From assembly GCF_017832975.1 (NCBI RefSeq), contig NZ_JAFIBI010000001.1, positions 3,968,001 through 4,032,000 of the forward strand: a stretch of 64,000 nt of DNA, written 5' to 3'. A program made the translations under genes and the position numbers. Each line of letters opens with the position of its first letter. Position 1 is the first letter of the stretch. Below are positions 8,152 through 17,533 of the stretch, in pieces. This DNA is from Arthrobacter sp. PvP023. Lineage in GTDB: Bacteria > Actinomycetota > Actinomycetes > Actinomycetales > Micrococcaceae. A model generated the notes under the pieces. That model saw only the letters and a program-made list of their open reading frames with translations. It had not been told where the DNA came from and searched no databases.

Positions 8152-9453
8152 ATGGACAGCGGCACGTTGGTCAACTTCGCCTTGGTTCTCTTCTTTGTGC
8201 TGCTGGGCGGCGTCTTTGCCGGCACCGAAATGGCGCTCATCTCCCTCCGGGAAAGCCAGGTGCGCCGGATCGAGAAGGCCGGCAAACGCGGGGCCAAGGC
8301 TGCCGCGCTGGCCCGCAACCCCAACCGTTTCCTCTCCACCGTCCAGATCGGCGTGACCCTCTCCGGCTTCTTCTCGGCCGCCTACGGCGCGTCCACGATT
8401 TCACCCGACATCGAACCCGGCCTGGAACGCGTGGGGTTCGGCGCCGCGGCCGAGCCGGTGGCCTTTATCGGCATGACGCTGCTGGTGGCGTATCTCTCGC
8501 TGGTGCTGGGTGAGCTGGTGCCCAAGAGGCTGGCCATGCAGAGCGCCGTCGGCTTCACCAGGGTCCTGGCCCCGCCGCTGGTGGTCCTGTCCGAAATCAT
8601 GCGGCCCGTCATCTGGCTGCTGTCCGTATCCACCGACGCGGTGGTCAAGCTCTTCGGCGGCGACCCGCACGCCAAACGGGAGGGCATCAGCTCCGAGGAA
8701 CTCTGGGACTTGGTGGCGGAGAGCGACCTGCTGGAGGAGAGCAGCCGGCACATCCTGACCGACGTGTTCGGTGCCGGGGACCGCACGCTGCAGGAGGTCA
8801 TGCGCCCCCGCACCGAAGTGACCTTCATCGACGGCACCATGACGATCGCCGACGCACGCAGCATGGTCCGGGACGGCCCGTACTCGCGGTTCCCTGTGAT
8901 CGGCAGGACCCCGGACGACGTCCTGGGCTTCGTCCACATCCGCGACCTGATGCCCCGGGATGACAAGCAGGATCAGCAAATGGTGAAAGACATTGTCCGC
9001 GAGCTCCTCCCCCTGCCGGGAACCAACCGGGTACTGCCCACACTGTCCCGGATGCGCCGGCTGGGCCACCACATCGCACTGGTGGTGGACGAATACGGCG
9101 GCACTGACGGCATCGTCACGCTGGAAGACCTGGTCGAGGAGTTGGTGGGCGAAATCTACGACGAATACGACACCGGCGCCGACCACGAGGACCGCGTCAC
9201 CGTGGCCAACGGATCCGTCGACGTGGACGGCGGCCTGATCCTGCAGGAATTCGCGGCCGCCACCGGCATCACCCTCCCGGAGGGCCGCTACGAGACCGTG
9301 GCCGGGTTCGTCATCTCCCGGCTGGGACGCCTGCCGGTGGTCGGGGACCGGGTAGAGGTGCCGGGCCACATGCTGACGGTGCTGGCGATGGACCGGCTCC
9401 GCATCGCCCGAATTCGGGTGACGCCCGTGACCGGGCAGCCGAAGGAACCCTGA
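8152..9453 (+). CDS. CNNM / CorC-HlyC family membrane protein (hemolysin family)
   Basis: A 433-residue inner-membrane protein. Residues 1-180 form the CNNM (DUF21) domain with about four hydrophobic segments (NFALVLFFVLLGGVFAGTEM, GMTLLVAYLSLVLGELVPKR, VLAPPLVVLSEIMRPVIWLL) and the conserved ELVPKR. Residues about 205-325 are a CBS pair (MRPRTEVTFIDG; VVDEYGGTDGIVTLEDLVEE). The last 90 residues are the CorC/HlyC domain (DGGLILQEFAAATGITLPEG). Family members are implicated in magnesium or other divalent-cation export; the name hemolysin is historical. It has its own leaderless start and is followed by a convergent ABC operon. Confidence 0.9.
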   Translation: MDSGTLVNFALVLFFVLLGGVFAGTEMALISLRESQVRRIEKAGKRGAKAAALARNPNRFLSTVQIGVTLSGFFSAAYGASTISPDIEPGLERVGFGAAAEPVAFIGMTLLVAYLSLVLGELVPKRLAMQSAVGFTRVLAPPLVVLSEIMRPVIWLLSVSTDAVVKLFGGDPHAKREGISSEELWDLVAESDLLEESSRHILTDVFGAGDRTLQEVMRPRTEVTFIDGTMTIADARSMVRDGPYSRFPVIGRTPDDVLGFVHIRDLMPRDDKQDQQMVKDIVRELLPLPGTNRVLPTLSRMRRLGHHIALVVDEYGGTDGIVTLEDLVEELVGEIYDEYDTGADHEDRVTVANGSVDVDGGLILQEFAAATGITLPEGRYETVAGFVISRLGRLPVVGDRVEVPGHMLTVLAMDRLRIARIRVTPVTGQPKEP

Positions 9454-9476
9454 GCTGTCGGCCTAGAGAGCAGGCG

Positions 9477-10240
<764 letters not shown>

Positions 10241-10244
<4 letters not shown>

Positions 10245-11332
10245 CCTTTGCCTCCAAAGTCATTGCCCAGCGGTCCGCCGGGGACCCCCGGGGCGCCCGG
10301 GGCGCCCGGAACCGCGGCAGGTGCCGCTCCCGCCGTCGTACTTCCCTTGCCGGTCTTGGCGCGTCCGGTTCCGCGCGAGAACCGCTTTTCAATGAAGTGC
10401 TGGCCCACCATCAGCACCGAGGTGAAGAGCAGGTACCAGAGGGACGCCACAATCAGCAGCGGCACCGGCGTGAACGTCACCGCGGAAATACCGCGGGACA
10501 CCCCGTACAGGTCAACGCTCAACGGGATCGCCGCCACCAGCGAGGTGGTCTTGAGCATCGAGATGACCTCGTTGCCGGTAGGCGGAATGATGATCTTCAT
10601 CGCCTGCGGGACCACCACGTACCGCATGGTCTGGCCCCAGGACATGGCCAGCGCCGTCGACGCCTCCGCCTGCCCCTCGTCCACCGAGAGCAGGCCGGCC
10701 CGGACAATCTCTGACATATAGGCGGCCTCGTTGAGGGCCAGGCCGATCACCGCGGTGATGAAGAGGTTGGTGAACACCTCGTTCGGGATGGTGACCCACG
10801 GGTCCATGAACGGGATGCCCAGCGTGAACACCGGATAGATGAGCGCCACGATGCCCCAGAACACCAGCTGCACGTAAACCGGGGTGCCCCGGAAAATCCA
10901 GATATACAGCCAGGCGATGCTCTTCAGCACGGGGTTGGGCGAAAGCCGCATGATGGCCAGCAGCAGGCCGATCACGATCGCGCCGATCATCGCGTAGATG
11001 GTCAGCCACAGCGTGACCCACGCGGCCTGGCTGATTCGGCGGTCGAAGATGTACTTGCCCACGTCCGCCCAGCCGTAGTCCGGACGCTGGGCGGCGTCCA
11101 GCACAAAGACCGCCAGGCCGATGATAAGGAGCACTGCCACCACGTTCCGCCACGGGTGGCGCAGCGGGATGGCGACGATCGCTTCCGGCGGTGCGCCGTC
11201 GTCGTCGTTCCATGCCCTGCCGGCCCGCTGCTTCCTGGCGGGATCCTTCCTGCCCGGTTCCGGCTGCCTGCCGGTGTCCCCGTTCCTCCCGGGGTCCGCC
11301 TCAATCATCCGGCCGGGTTCCGGCTCGCTCAT
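10241..11332 (-). CDS. Polar amino acid ABC transporter, permease
   Basis: A 363-residue HisM/GlnP-type permease. The first 75 residues are a hydrophilic, charged N-terminal extension, longer than usual for the family. The core has about five membrane helices, the HisM-family start VTLWLTIYAMIGAIVIGLLL, the segment IFRGTPVYVQLVFWG, and the EAA loop GQAEASTALAMSWGQTMRYV followed by VVPQAMKIIIPPTGNE. The C-terminal tail is Gly/Pro/Ala-rich and poorly conserved. It begins 6 bp after the substrate-binding protein gene and overlaps the ATPase gene, so the three are translated together. Only one permease is encoded, so it should act as a homodimer. Confidence 0.92.
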
Positions 11333-11338
11333 GCCGTA

Positions 11339-12241
11339 TCACCCCTTGGCTGCCACGTTGAGGTCCGCCGTCTTGATGCCACCGGCTTCCACTCCCCACT
11401 TGGACAGGATCTTGGTGTAGGTGCCGTCATCGATCAGCGCCTGGAGCGCCTTCTGGAGGGCCGGCGTGAATTCGCTGCCCTTGGCCACGGGGATCCCGTA
11501 CGGCGCCACTTCGAAGGCGTCGCCGGCGGTCTGCAGCTTGTCCTTGGTCTTGGAGATCGCGTAGAGAGTCACGGGCGAATCGGCGCTCATCGCGTCCACC
11601 TGTCCCACCACCAGGGCGTTGGTGGCCTGGTCCTGCGCGTCGTACTTGAAGATGGTGATGGCGGGCTTGCCGGCGTCGGTGCAGGCCTTCGACTTGGCGG
11701 GCACTTCGTGTGTGTCCTCATACGTGGTTGCCTGCACGGCCACCTTGAGTCCACAGGCGTTGTTGGGGTCCACGGTCTTGCCCTGGGGCGCGGCCCACTG
11801 GATGCCGGCGGAGTAGTAATTCACGAAGTCCACCTGCTTTTCGCGTTCCAGCGTGTCCGTGAAGGAGGACATGCCCATGTCGTCCTTGCCCGCGCGCACG
11901 GCCGGAAGGATGTTGTCGAACGTGCCGATGTCGAAGTTGACCTTCAGGCCCATCACCTTGCCCAGGGCGTTGGTGAGGTCCACGGACCAGCCTGCCGGGG
12001 CACCGTTGTCATCCTTGAACTCGTTGGGCGGGTAGTTGTTGGCCATGCCCACGTTCAGCACGCCGGCCTTCTTGATCTTCTCCGGAAGCATCGCGGCAAC
12101 GGAATCGTTCTTCTTCACGTCGATGGCGTCAGCGGTGCCGGATGCGCCGCCGGTGGCCGGTGGCGCGCTGTTGTCGACGCAGCCGGAAAGCGAGAGCGCC
12201 GTGGCGATGGTGAGGACGGGGATGAGGTATCGGGTGCGCAT
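11339..12241 (-). CDS. Amino acid ABC transporter substrate-binding lipoprotein
   Basis: A 300-residue family-3 extracellular solute-binding protein. A lipoprotein signal ends in LSLSGC (Cys 21), so it is anchored on the outer face of the membrane. The mature protein starts with a Pro/Ala linker and shows SBP_bac_3 landmarks: GVLNVGMANNYPPNEFKDDN, GWSVDLTNALGKVMGLKVNF and the late SEFTPALQKALQALIDDGTY. The binding pocket is of polar-amino-acid type; the exact ligand is unknown. AAGGAAG lies before the ATG. As the first of three tightly packed genes it matches the highly expressed binding protein of a glutamine/cystine-type system. Confidence 0.92.
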   Translation of the reverse strand: MRTRYLIPVLTIATALSLSGCVDNSAPPATGGASGTADAIDVKKNDSVAAMLPEKIKKAGVLNVGMANNYPPNEFKDDNGAPAGWSVDLTNALGKVMGLKVNFDIGTFDNILPAVRAGKDDMGMSSFTDTLEREKQVDFVNYYSAGIQWAAPQGKTVDPNNACGLKVAVQATTYEDTHEVPAKSKACTDAGKPAITIFKYDAQDQATNALVVGQVDAMSADSPVTLYAISKTKDKLQTAGDAFEVAPYGIPVAKGSEFTPALQKALQALIDDGTYTKILSKWGVEAGGIKTADLNVAAKG

Positions 12242-12322
12242 GGCTTCCTTAGCTGTTCAGGGATTTTTCGTAGCTCCCGCAACGCCGCGGGAGAAGTGCA
12301 CTGTGTACTTGGTGGGAACTCG

Positions 12323-13618
12323 TTAGTGCGTGGTGCCTGACGCTGTTGTTTCAAGGATTTCCCCGGAATGACGGATGTCCCGGAGAATTTCCCCGCCCCG
12401 AGCCTTCACCTCGGAAATGCTGGAAACGCCTACTAACGTCATGGTACGCCGGAGTTCATCCGAGAAGATCTCGATGATCCGCCCGACGCCCGGCGAGCCC
12501 GCAGCCACCAACCCGTACAGGTAGGCCCTCCCGATCGAGCAGGCGTCGGCGCCCAGCGCCAGCGCCTTGAGGATGTCGCTCCCCCGGCGGATGCCCGAGT
12601 CCACATAGATCTCGATCGAATTGCCCACCCGCTGGCGGGACTCCTGCAGCACATCCATGGGGCTCAGCATGTGGTCCAGCTGGCGGCCGCCGTGGTTGCT
12701 GAGCTGGACGGCATCCAGCCCGATCCGTGCGGCCTTGTCGACGTCGGCCGGGTTGACGCAGCCCTTGAGCACGATCTTGCCGTGCCACGCCTGCCGCAGG
12801 GCGTCCAGTTCCTTCCAGCCGCTGGTGGCGTCCGAGTGGCCCAGGATGTGCTGCCACATGGACGGGGTGACCACCGAGGTGGCCGCGGCACTGCGCGGAT
12901 CCAGGTTGGGGAAGCTGATGCCGTCCGCCGCCAGGAAGTTGATCCACCACGACGGCCGGCGGGCGATGTCCGCGATGGTGGAGAGCGTCAGCGCCGGCGG
13001 CGCGGTGAAGCCGTTTTGGAGGTCCCGTTCCCTGGCACCCAGGGCGCGGGTGTCGACGCCGACAATCAGGGTGGTGAAGCCGGCGGCTTCGCAGCGCGCC
13101 AGTTTGTCCTTCAGGGCTTGGGCGTCGGAAGTGAGGCCGAAGTTGAACCAGCGGTCCAGGGACGGGTGGCTTCCCGCTATGGCTTCCATGGACACGGTGC
13201 TCAGTCCGGCCAGCCCGTACGGGATCCCGGCCCGGTCGGCCGCAGCCGCGACCGCCAGCTCCCCCTCGGGATGGAACAGCCGCGTTGCCCCGGTGGGCGT
13301 CAGCGTCAGCGGCAGGGCACTGCTCTTCCCCAGCAGCGTGGTGCTGGTATCGGGCCCCGAGACCGGGCCCCAGCTGGGCATGAGCGCCCAGGAATCGAAG
13401 ACCGCGCGGTTTCGGCGGAGCGTCACCTCGTCTTCGGAGCCGCCGTCGAGATAATCGAAAATCCCGGCCGGCAGGACTCTGCGTGCCGCCTTCCGGTATT
13501 CCTCCACATTAAAAGCGTTGGCCAGCACTCGGCGTCGTCGGGATATCACAGGGGCTTTGACCTGGACGAGCTGCCTGGCTTCGCTGATTTTCAATGACGG
13601 CCTTCCCACTGCATGCAT
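12323..13618 (-). CDS. FMN-dependent alpha-hydroxy-acid oxidase / dehydrogenase
   Basis: A protein of about 431 residues in the L-lactate dehydrogenase / lactate 2-monooxygenase / glycolate oxidase family. Landmarks are IFDYLDGGSEDEVTLRRN near the N-terminus, PTGATRLFHPEGELAVAAAA, the Lys in KIVLKGCVNPADV, the active-site HGGR in VQLSNHGGRQLDH, and the FMN phosphate loop DSGIRRGSDILKALALGADA. Such enzymes oxidise 2-hydroxy acids such as L-lactate at the inner membrane or in the cytosol. I chose the ATG at 13618; an in-frame GTG at 13657 would add 13 residues but has no ribosome site. It lies 81 bp upstream of the amino-acid ABC operon on the same strand and may share its transcript. Confidence 0.88.
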   Translation of the reverse strand: MHAVGRPSLKISEARQLVQVKAPVISRRRRVLANAFNVEEYRKAARRVLPAGIFDYLDGGSEDEVTLRRNRAVFDSWALMPSWGPVSGPDTSTTLLGKSSALPLTLTPTGATRLFHPEGELAVAAAADRAGIPYGLAGLSTVSMEAIAGSHPSLDRWFNFGLTSDAQALKDKLARCEAAGFTTLIVGVDTRALGARERDLQNGFTAPPALTLSTIADIARRPSWWINFLAADGISFPNLDPRSAAATSVVTPSMWQHILGHSDATSGWKELDALRQAWHGKIVLKGCVNPADVDKAARIGLDAVQLSNHGGRQLDHMLSPMDVLQESRQRVGNSIEIYVDSGIRRGSDILKALALGADACSIGRAYLYGLVAAGSPGVGRIIEIFSDELRRTMTLVGVSSISEVKARGGEILRDIRHSGEILETTASGTTH

Positions 13619-13733
13619 ACGTTGTGGTTCAGCGTACGAAGCGGGACTCACGGCCACTATGGAGGAAGCGACAAATTGCCGGGCTGTTTCTTGGCAGCGG
13701 CTGCCAAATCGGGTGAGCGGCGCCGCCGGCGGA

Positions 13734-14600
13734 CTAGAGCTTGGGGATCAGGACCGGGGTGTTCTTCTTGTAGGCCTCATAATCGGCCTGGCCGCCCCAT
13801 TTCGAATCGGCCTTCTTCTCCAGGAGCGGTATGCCGCTGGCTTTGATGAGCAGCAGCGCCACGAACACCGGCGAGAGCAGGGCCACCCACTGCCAGCCTT
13901 CCAGCACCGGTATGGCGATGAGGAGCACACCGATCCAGAGCACGATCTCGCCGAAGTAGTTGGGGTGGCGGGACTTGGACCACAACCCGGTGGAGATGAA
14001 CTTGCCCTCATTGGCGGGGTCCGCCTTGAACCGGCCCTTCTGGTTGTCGGCCACGATCTCGATGCCGAAGCCGGCCGCCCACACCACAAAGCCGGCGAGG
14101 GCCCACCCGTCAAGTGCCACGCGGGTGGCGCTCGTAATTGCAATCCAGGCAGCCGCTGCCGTGAGGACCACCCAGAGCCCCTGAATGGTCCAGGTGTTCA
14201 GGAACCGGAGGAACGAGGGCTTGATCTCGTCGAAGCGGTCGTCCTTGCCGTGCCTGCTGACCCGGCGGAACAGGAAGCTTCCCAGCCGCGCGGCCCACGC
14301 CACCACCATTGCCGCGAGCAGAAGCCCCCGGGCATCCACACCCGGGGTGAGCAGGACCAGGAGGAGGGTGATGGAGATGTACGTCAGGGCGCCGGTGAGG
14401 TCGTAGAACTTCTCGGTCTGCGCCTTGAAGGCGGGGATGAACGCCAGCCACTGGATGAGGAACGCAGCCCCGACTCCCACGGCAAACAGGGGGAAACCGC
14501 CCAGTGCCGCGCCGGCCTGGCTGCCGGCCACGGCAACCAACGCCCCGATGACCACAACCACCGGGAGACTGATGAGCGCCTTACGGTCCGATTCCTTCAT
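13734..14600 (-). CDS. DUF1295 family membrane protein (steroid 5-alpha-reductase-like)
   Basis: A 288-residue protein with about seven membrane helices. The C-terminal part contains GLWSKSRHPNYFGEIVLWIG, the core motif of DUF1295 and isoprenylcysteine methyltransferase / 5-alpha-reductase-like enzymes, preceded by NQKGRF and followed by TPVLIPKL at the end. Eukaryotic relatives reduce steroid double bonds with NADPH; the bacterial substrate is unknown. The ATG at 14600 follows AGGAAGC, which favours it over the TTG one codon upstream. It is divergent from the MarR operon, 119 bp apart, so MarR could control both. Confidence 0.88.
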   Translation of the reverse strand: MKESDRKALISLPVVVVIGALVAVAGSQAGAALGGFPLFAVGVGAAFLIQWLAFIPAFKAQTEKFYDLTGALTYISITLLLVLLTPGVDARGLLLAAMVVAWAARLGSFLFRRVSRHGKDDRFDEIKPSFLRFLNTWTIQGLWVVLTAAAAWIAITSATRVALDGWALAGFVVWAAGFGIEIVADNQKGRFKADPANEGKFISTGLWSKSRHPNYFGEIVLWIGVLLIAIPVLEGWQWVALLSPVFVALLLIKASGIPLLEKKADSKWGGQADYEAYKKNTPVLIPKL

Positions 14601-14685
14601 CAAAGCTTCCTTTCAGACGCCGGCACGAAATCCGACACGAGCACCCGGGAGTCAATCCACTAGCCAGCCTACTATTCAATCCTGT

Positions 14686-14713
14686 TTGAACATCCAACTT
14701 TATTGGGTAGTGT
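14686..14713 (+). promoter_or_regulatory. Leaderless promoter of the MarR / acyl-CoA ligase operon
   Basis: TTGAAC at 14686-14691, a 16-nt spacer and TAGTGT at 14708-14713 form a promoter whose start point would fall at or next to the ATG at 14720, 6 nt further on. No Shine-Dalgarno sequence precedes that ATG. Confidence 0.55.
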
Positions 14714-14719
14714 GGATAC

Positions 14720-15205
14720 ATGCAAATGCAAGCAGGTGCGGGCCCCAGTGCAACGCCTTACCACCCTGCCGCCGTGGCACTCCAGGGCCTGTTCACCCTC
14801 GCCAACGAAACCGAGCGCGAGCTCGCCCGCGGGATGGGGATCAACCTGACCGACTTCCGCGCCCTGTCGGCGCTCGAACGGTCCGGACCGGTCACGGTGG
14901 GCAAGCTCGCCGAGGACCTCGGCGCAACTCCGGCCACCACCACTGCCATCGTGAACCGGCTGGAGAGCCGCGGCTACGTGGCCCGGCACCGCGGCGCGGA
15001 CGACCGCCGCCAGGTCCAAGTGAGCACCACCCCGGAATCCTCCAAGGGAATCATGGCCCTGATGCGGCCCCTGATGACCGCCACGGACCAGCACCTCAAG
15101 GCCCTGCCCGCCGCACAGCAGAGCGCCGTGGCGGATTTCCTCGACGTCGCCCGGCACCTGATGCGTGACCACCTCCGCACACTTTCTGAGAGGGACAGCC
15201 AATGA
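14720..15205 (+). CDS. MarR family transcriptional regulator
   Basis: A 161-residue winged-helix regulator. The recognition region reads LTDFRALSALERSGPVTVGK, LAEDLGATPATTTAIVNRLE and SRGYVARHRGADDRRQVQVS; the DDRR wing is diagnostic of MarR. Family members usually repress their own operon and release DNA on binding a small aromatic or lipid ligand. Its TGA overlaps the ATG of the acyl-CoA ligase gene (ATGA, 15202-15205), so a ligand linked to the ligase substrate, such as an aromatic or fatty acid or its CoA ester, is plausible. Confidence 0.92.
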   Translation: MQMQAGAGPSATPYHPAAVALQGLFTLANETERELARGMGINLTDFRALSALERSGPVTVGKLAEDLGATPATTTAIVNRLESRGYVARHRGADDRRQVQVSTTPESSKGIMALMRPLMTATDQHLKALPAAQQSAVADFLDVARHLMRDHLRTLSERDSQ

Positions 15206-17070
15206 GAGAATCCACCACCCCGCTGCTCGTTGAGCCGTCCATTCACCGGAACGCCACCGGGCTGCTCATGCAGAGGTTCCGGACCTCCCCGGACCACGTC
15301 GCCTTCGAGGTACGCGCCGCCAATGCGGCGATCACGGAACCATGGCGCCGGGTGACCACCCGCCAGTTCGTGGACGAGGTGCGTGCCCTGGCCAAGGGCC
15401 TCATCGCCGTCGGACTCCAGCCCGGCGAATCGCTGGCCATCATGTCCCCCACCCGGTACGAGTGGGCGCTGGTCGACATGGCAGCGTGGTTCGCCGGCGC
15501 CGTCGTCGTCCCCATCTACGAGACATCGGCAGCTCCCCAGGTGACCGCGATCCTCGGCGACGCAGACGTGCGCCTCGCGATTGCCGGCACCGCTGGGCAC
15601 GCGGCCCTGCTCGAGCACGGATTCGAGCAGGCGGGGCTGCCGGGCCTGGGTGTCTGGACGATGGACGCCCGCCCGGGCGCGGACCTCGCTGAGCTCGTAG
15701 TCCGCGGCGCCGGGATCTCCGCTGCCGCGGTCGAGGAGCGGCGCCTGCTGGCGAACCTCGACTCGGTGGCCACCATCGTCTACACCTCCGGCACCACCGC
15801 CGCGCCGAAGGGTGCCCTCATCACGCACGGCAACTTCGTGGGGCAGGTGCTGAACGTGGGGGCCGCCTACACGGAAGTGGTCCGCGAGGGCGGCAACACC
15901 ATCATCTTCCTGCCGATGGCCCATGTGCTGGCCCGCGGACTGCAACTGATTTGCCTGGCCAATGGAATGCGGATCGCGCACCTGTCCGATCCCCGCGACG
16001 TCGTCCCCGCCCTGGGCGTCCTCCGGCCCACGTTCCTGGTGGTGGTCCCCCGCGTGCTGCAGAAGATCCGGGCGTCCGCCGCGGACGCCGCGGCGAAGAA
16101 GCACCTGGGCCGGGTGTGGGCTTCGGCGCAGCGCACAGCGGTGGAGTGGGGCCGGTTCGCCGAGGCCCGCGACGCCGACCCCGCCGTCAAGGCCGCGCCG
16201 GGGCTGCGGCTGAGGCATGCCCTCTACGACCGCCTGTTCTACGCCCGGCTGCGGAAGCTGATGGGCGGACGGCTCGGCTACCTGCTGTCCGGTGCCGCCG
16301 CGCTCGACGCCGAGCTGTCCCTCTTCTTCCGCGGCCTCGGCCTGCCGGTGATCGAGGGCTATGGCCTCACCGAGACCACCGCTCCGCTGACCGGGAACAT
16401 GCCCGGTGCGATCACGTCAGGCTCCGTGGGCGTTCCCATGCCGGGAACCACCGTGCGCATTTCGGACCAGGGCGAGGTGCTGGCCCGCGGCGTCGGCGTG
16501 TTTGCCGGCTACCGCAGACCCTCCGACAACACGGACGCCTTCGCCGATGGGTTCTTCCGCACCGGCGACCTCGGCACGATCGACGGCACGGGACGGCTCA
16601 TGCTCACCGGCCGGCTCAAGGACGTCATTGTCACCGCGGGCGGCAAGACCATCTCCCCCGCCATCTGGGAAGGCTACGTGGAGGGCGACCCCCTTGTGGC
16701 CCACGCCGTGATGGTGGGAGAGGGCAAACCATACCTCGGCGGACTCGTGCTGCTGGATCCGGATTCCGTGGCGGCCTGGGCGGCGCGCGAGGGCATCACG
16801 GAGCTGGCCGGCTTGCGGATCCCGGACGACGGCGGCGCGGTGCGGATCGACGACGCGCGGCTTCTCGCTATGATCGGCAACGCGGTGAGTGCCGCCAACG
16901 CGAAGATCGCGCAGTCCGAGCAGGTGCGCCGCTTCGTGCTGCTGCTCACCGACCTCAGTGAGGCCAACGGTATAGTGACGCCCACCATGAAGCTCAAGCG
17001 CGCAGCCTTCACCGAACGCACCCGGCACATCGTCGAGACCCTCTACGCCCAGCCAAGGAGCCAAGCATGA
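15202..17070 (+). CDS. Long-chain acyl-CoA synthetase (AMP-forming ligase)
   Basis: A 622-residue adenylate-forming enzyme. The P-loop is IVYTSGTTAAPKGALITHGN, the A5 motif is GYGLTETTAP, and the hinge and C-terminal motifs are DGFFRTGDLGTIDGTGRLML and TGRLKDVIVTAGGKTISP, with a C-terminal catalytic lysine region in VTPTMKLKRAAFTER. This arrangement and length match FadD15-type long-chain fatty-acid:CoA ligases, which activate fatty acids via acyl-AMP. It overlaps the MarR gene and the DUF2177 gene by 4 bp each, so the three are one translationally coupled operon. Confidence 0.92.
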   Translation: MRESTTPLLVEPSIHRNATGLLMQRFRTSPDHVAFEVRAANAAITEPWRRVTTRQFVDEVRALAKGLIAVGLQPGESLAIMSPTRYEWALVDMAAWFAGAVVVPIYETSAAPQVTAILGDADVRLAIAGTAGHAALLEHGFEQAGLPGLGVWTMDARPGADLAELVVRGAGISAAAVEERRLLANLDSVATIVYTSGTTAAPKGALITHGNFVGQVLNVGAAYTEVVREGGNTIIFLPMAHVLARGLQLICLANGMRIAHLSDPRDVVPALGVLRPTFLVVVPRVLQKIRASAADAAAKKHLGRVWASAQRTAVEWGRFAEARDADPAVKAAPGLRLRHALYDRLFYARLRKLMGGRLGYLLSGAAALDAELSLFFRGLGLPVIEGYGLTETTAPLTGNMPGAITSGSVGVPMPGTTVRISDQGEVLARGVGVFAGYRRPSDNTDAFADGFFRTGDLGTIDGTGRLMLTGRLKDVIVTAGGKTISPAIWEGYVEGDPLVAHAVMVGEGKPYLGGLVLLDPDSVAAWAAREGITELAGLRIPDDGGAVRIDDARLLAMIGNAVSAANAKIAQSEQVRRFVLLLTDLSEANGIVTPTMKLKRAAFTERTRHIVETLYAQPRSQA

Positions 17071-17498
17071 ACGTCCGAGTCAAGAAGTGGCTGCTGGCCT
17101 ATGCGGCGGCCGCCGTCGTGTTCGCCGTCATCGACGTTGCCTGGATCCTCACCGTGGCGAACAGGCAGTACGAAAGCCAGATCGGGGACCTGCTGGCGCC
17201 CAGCGTCAACCTCGCCGGCGCCGTCGTCTTCTACCTGATCTTTGTCGTGGGCATCGTGCACTACGGCATCCGGCCCAACGATGCCGGCGCCACCATGCGG
17301 CAACGGGTGACGGGCGCCGCCCTGTTCGGCTTCTTCACCTACGCAACCTGGGCCCTGACCGCACTGGCCGTGCTGAAGGACTTCCCCGTCCTGGTGGCCG
17401 TGACTGACATCGCCTGGGGTGCCGGGGTGTGCAGCGCCGTCACCTGGCTGACCGTTACCGTGCTCCGGCCGGCCCGTGTCCAGCAGAGTGCGTCGTAG
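17067..17498 (+). CDS. DUF2177 family membrane protein
   Basis: A 143-residue protein with four predicted membrane helices (LLAYAAAAVVFAVIDVAWIL, LAGAVVFYLIFVVGIVHYGI, GAALFGFFTYATWALTALAV, and DIAWGAGVCSAVTWLTVTVL). The DxxW motif in the first helix and FGFFTYATWALTALAVLKDF are typical of DUF2177. The function is unknown. The ATGA overlap with the acyl-CoA ligase gene ties it to that operon, so a role in membrane lipid handling is possible but unproven. Confidence 0.9.
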   Translation: MNVRVKKWLLAYAAAAVVFAVIDVAWILTVANRQYESQIGDLLAPSVNLAGAVVFYLIFVVGIVHYGIRPNDAGATMRQRVTGAALFGFFTYATWALTALAVLKDFPVLVAVTDIAWGAGVCSAVTWLTVTVLRPARVQQSAS

Positions 17499-17533
17499 TC
17501 CTCGACGCCGCCCGTCCGGTCAGTAGCTCCGTC

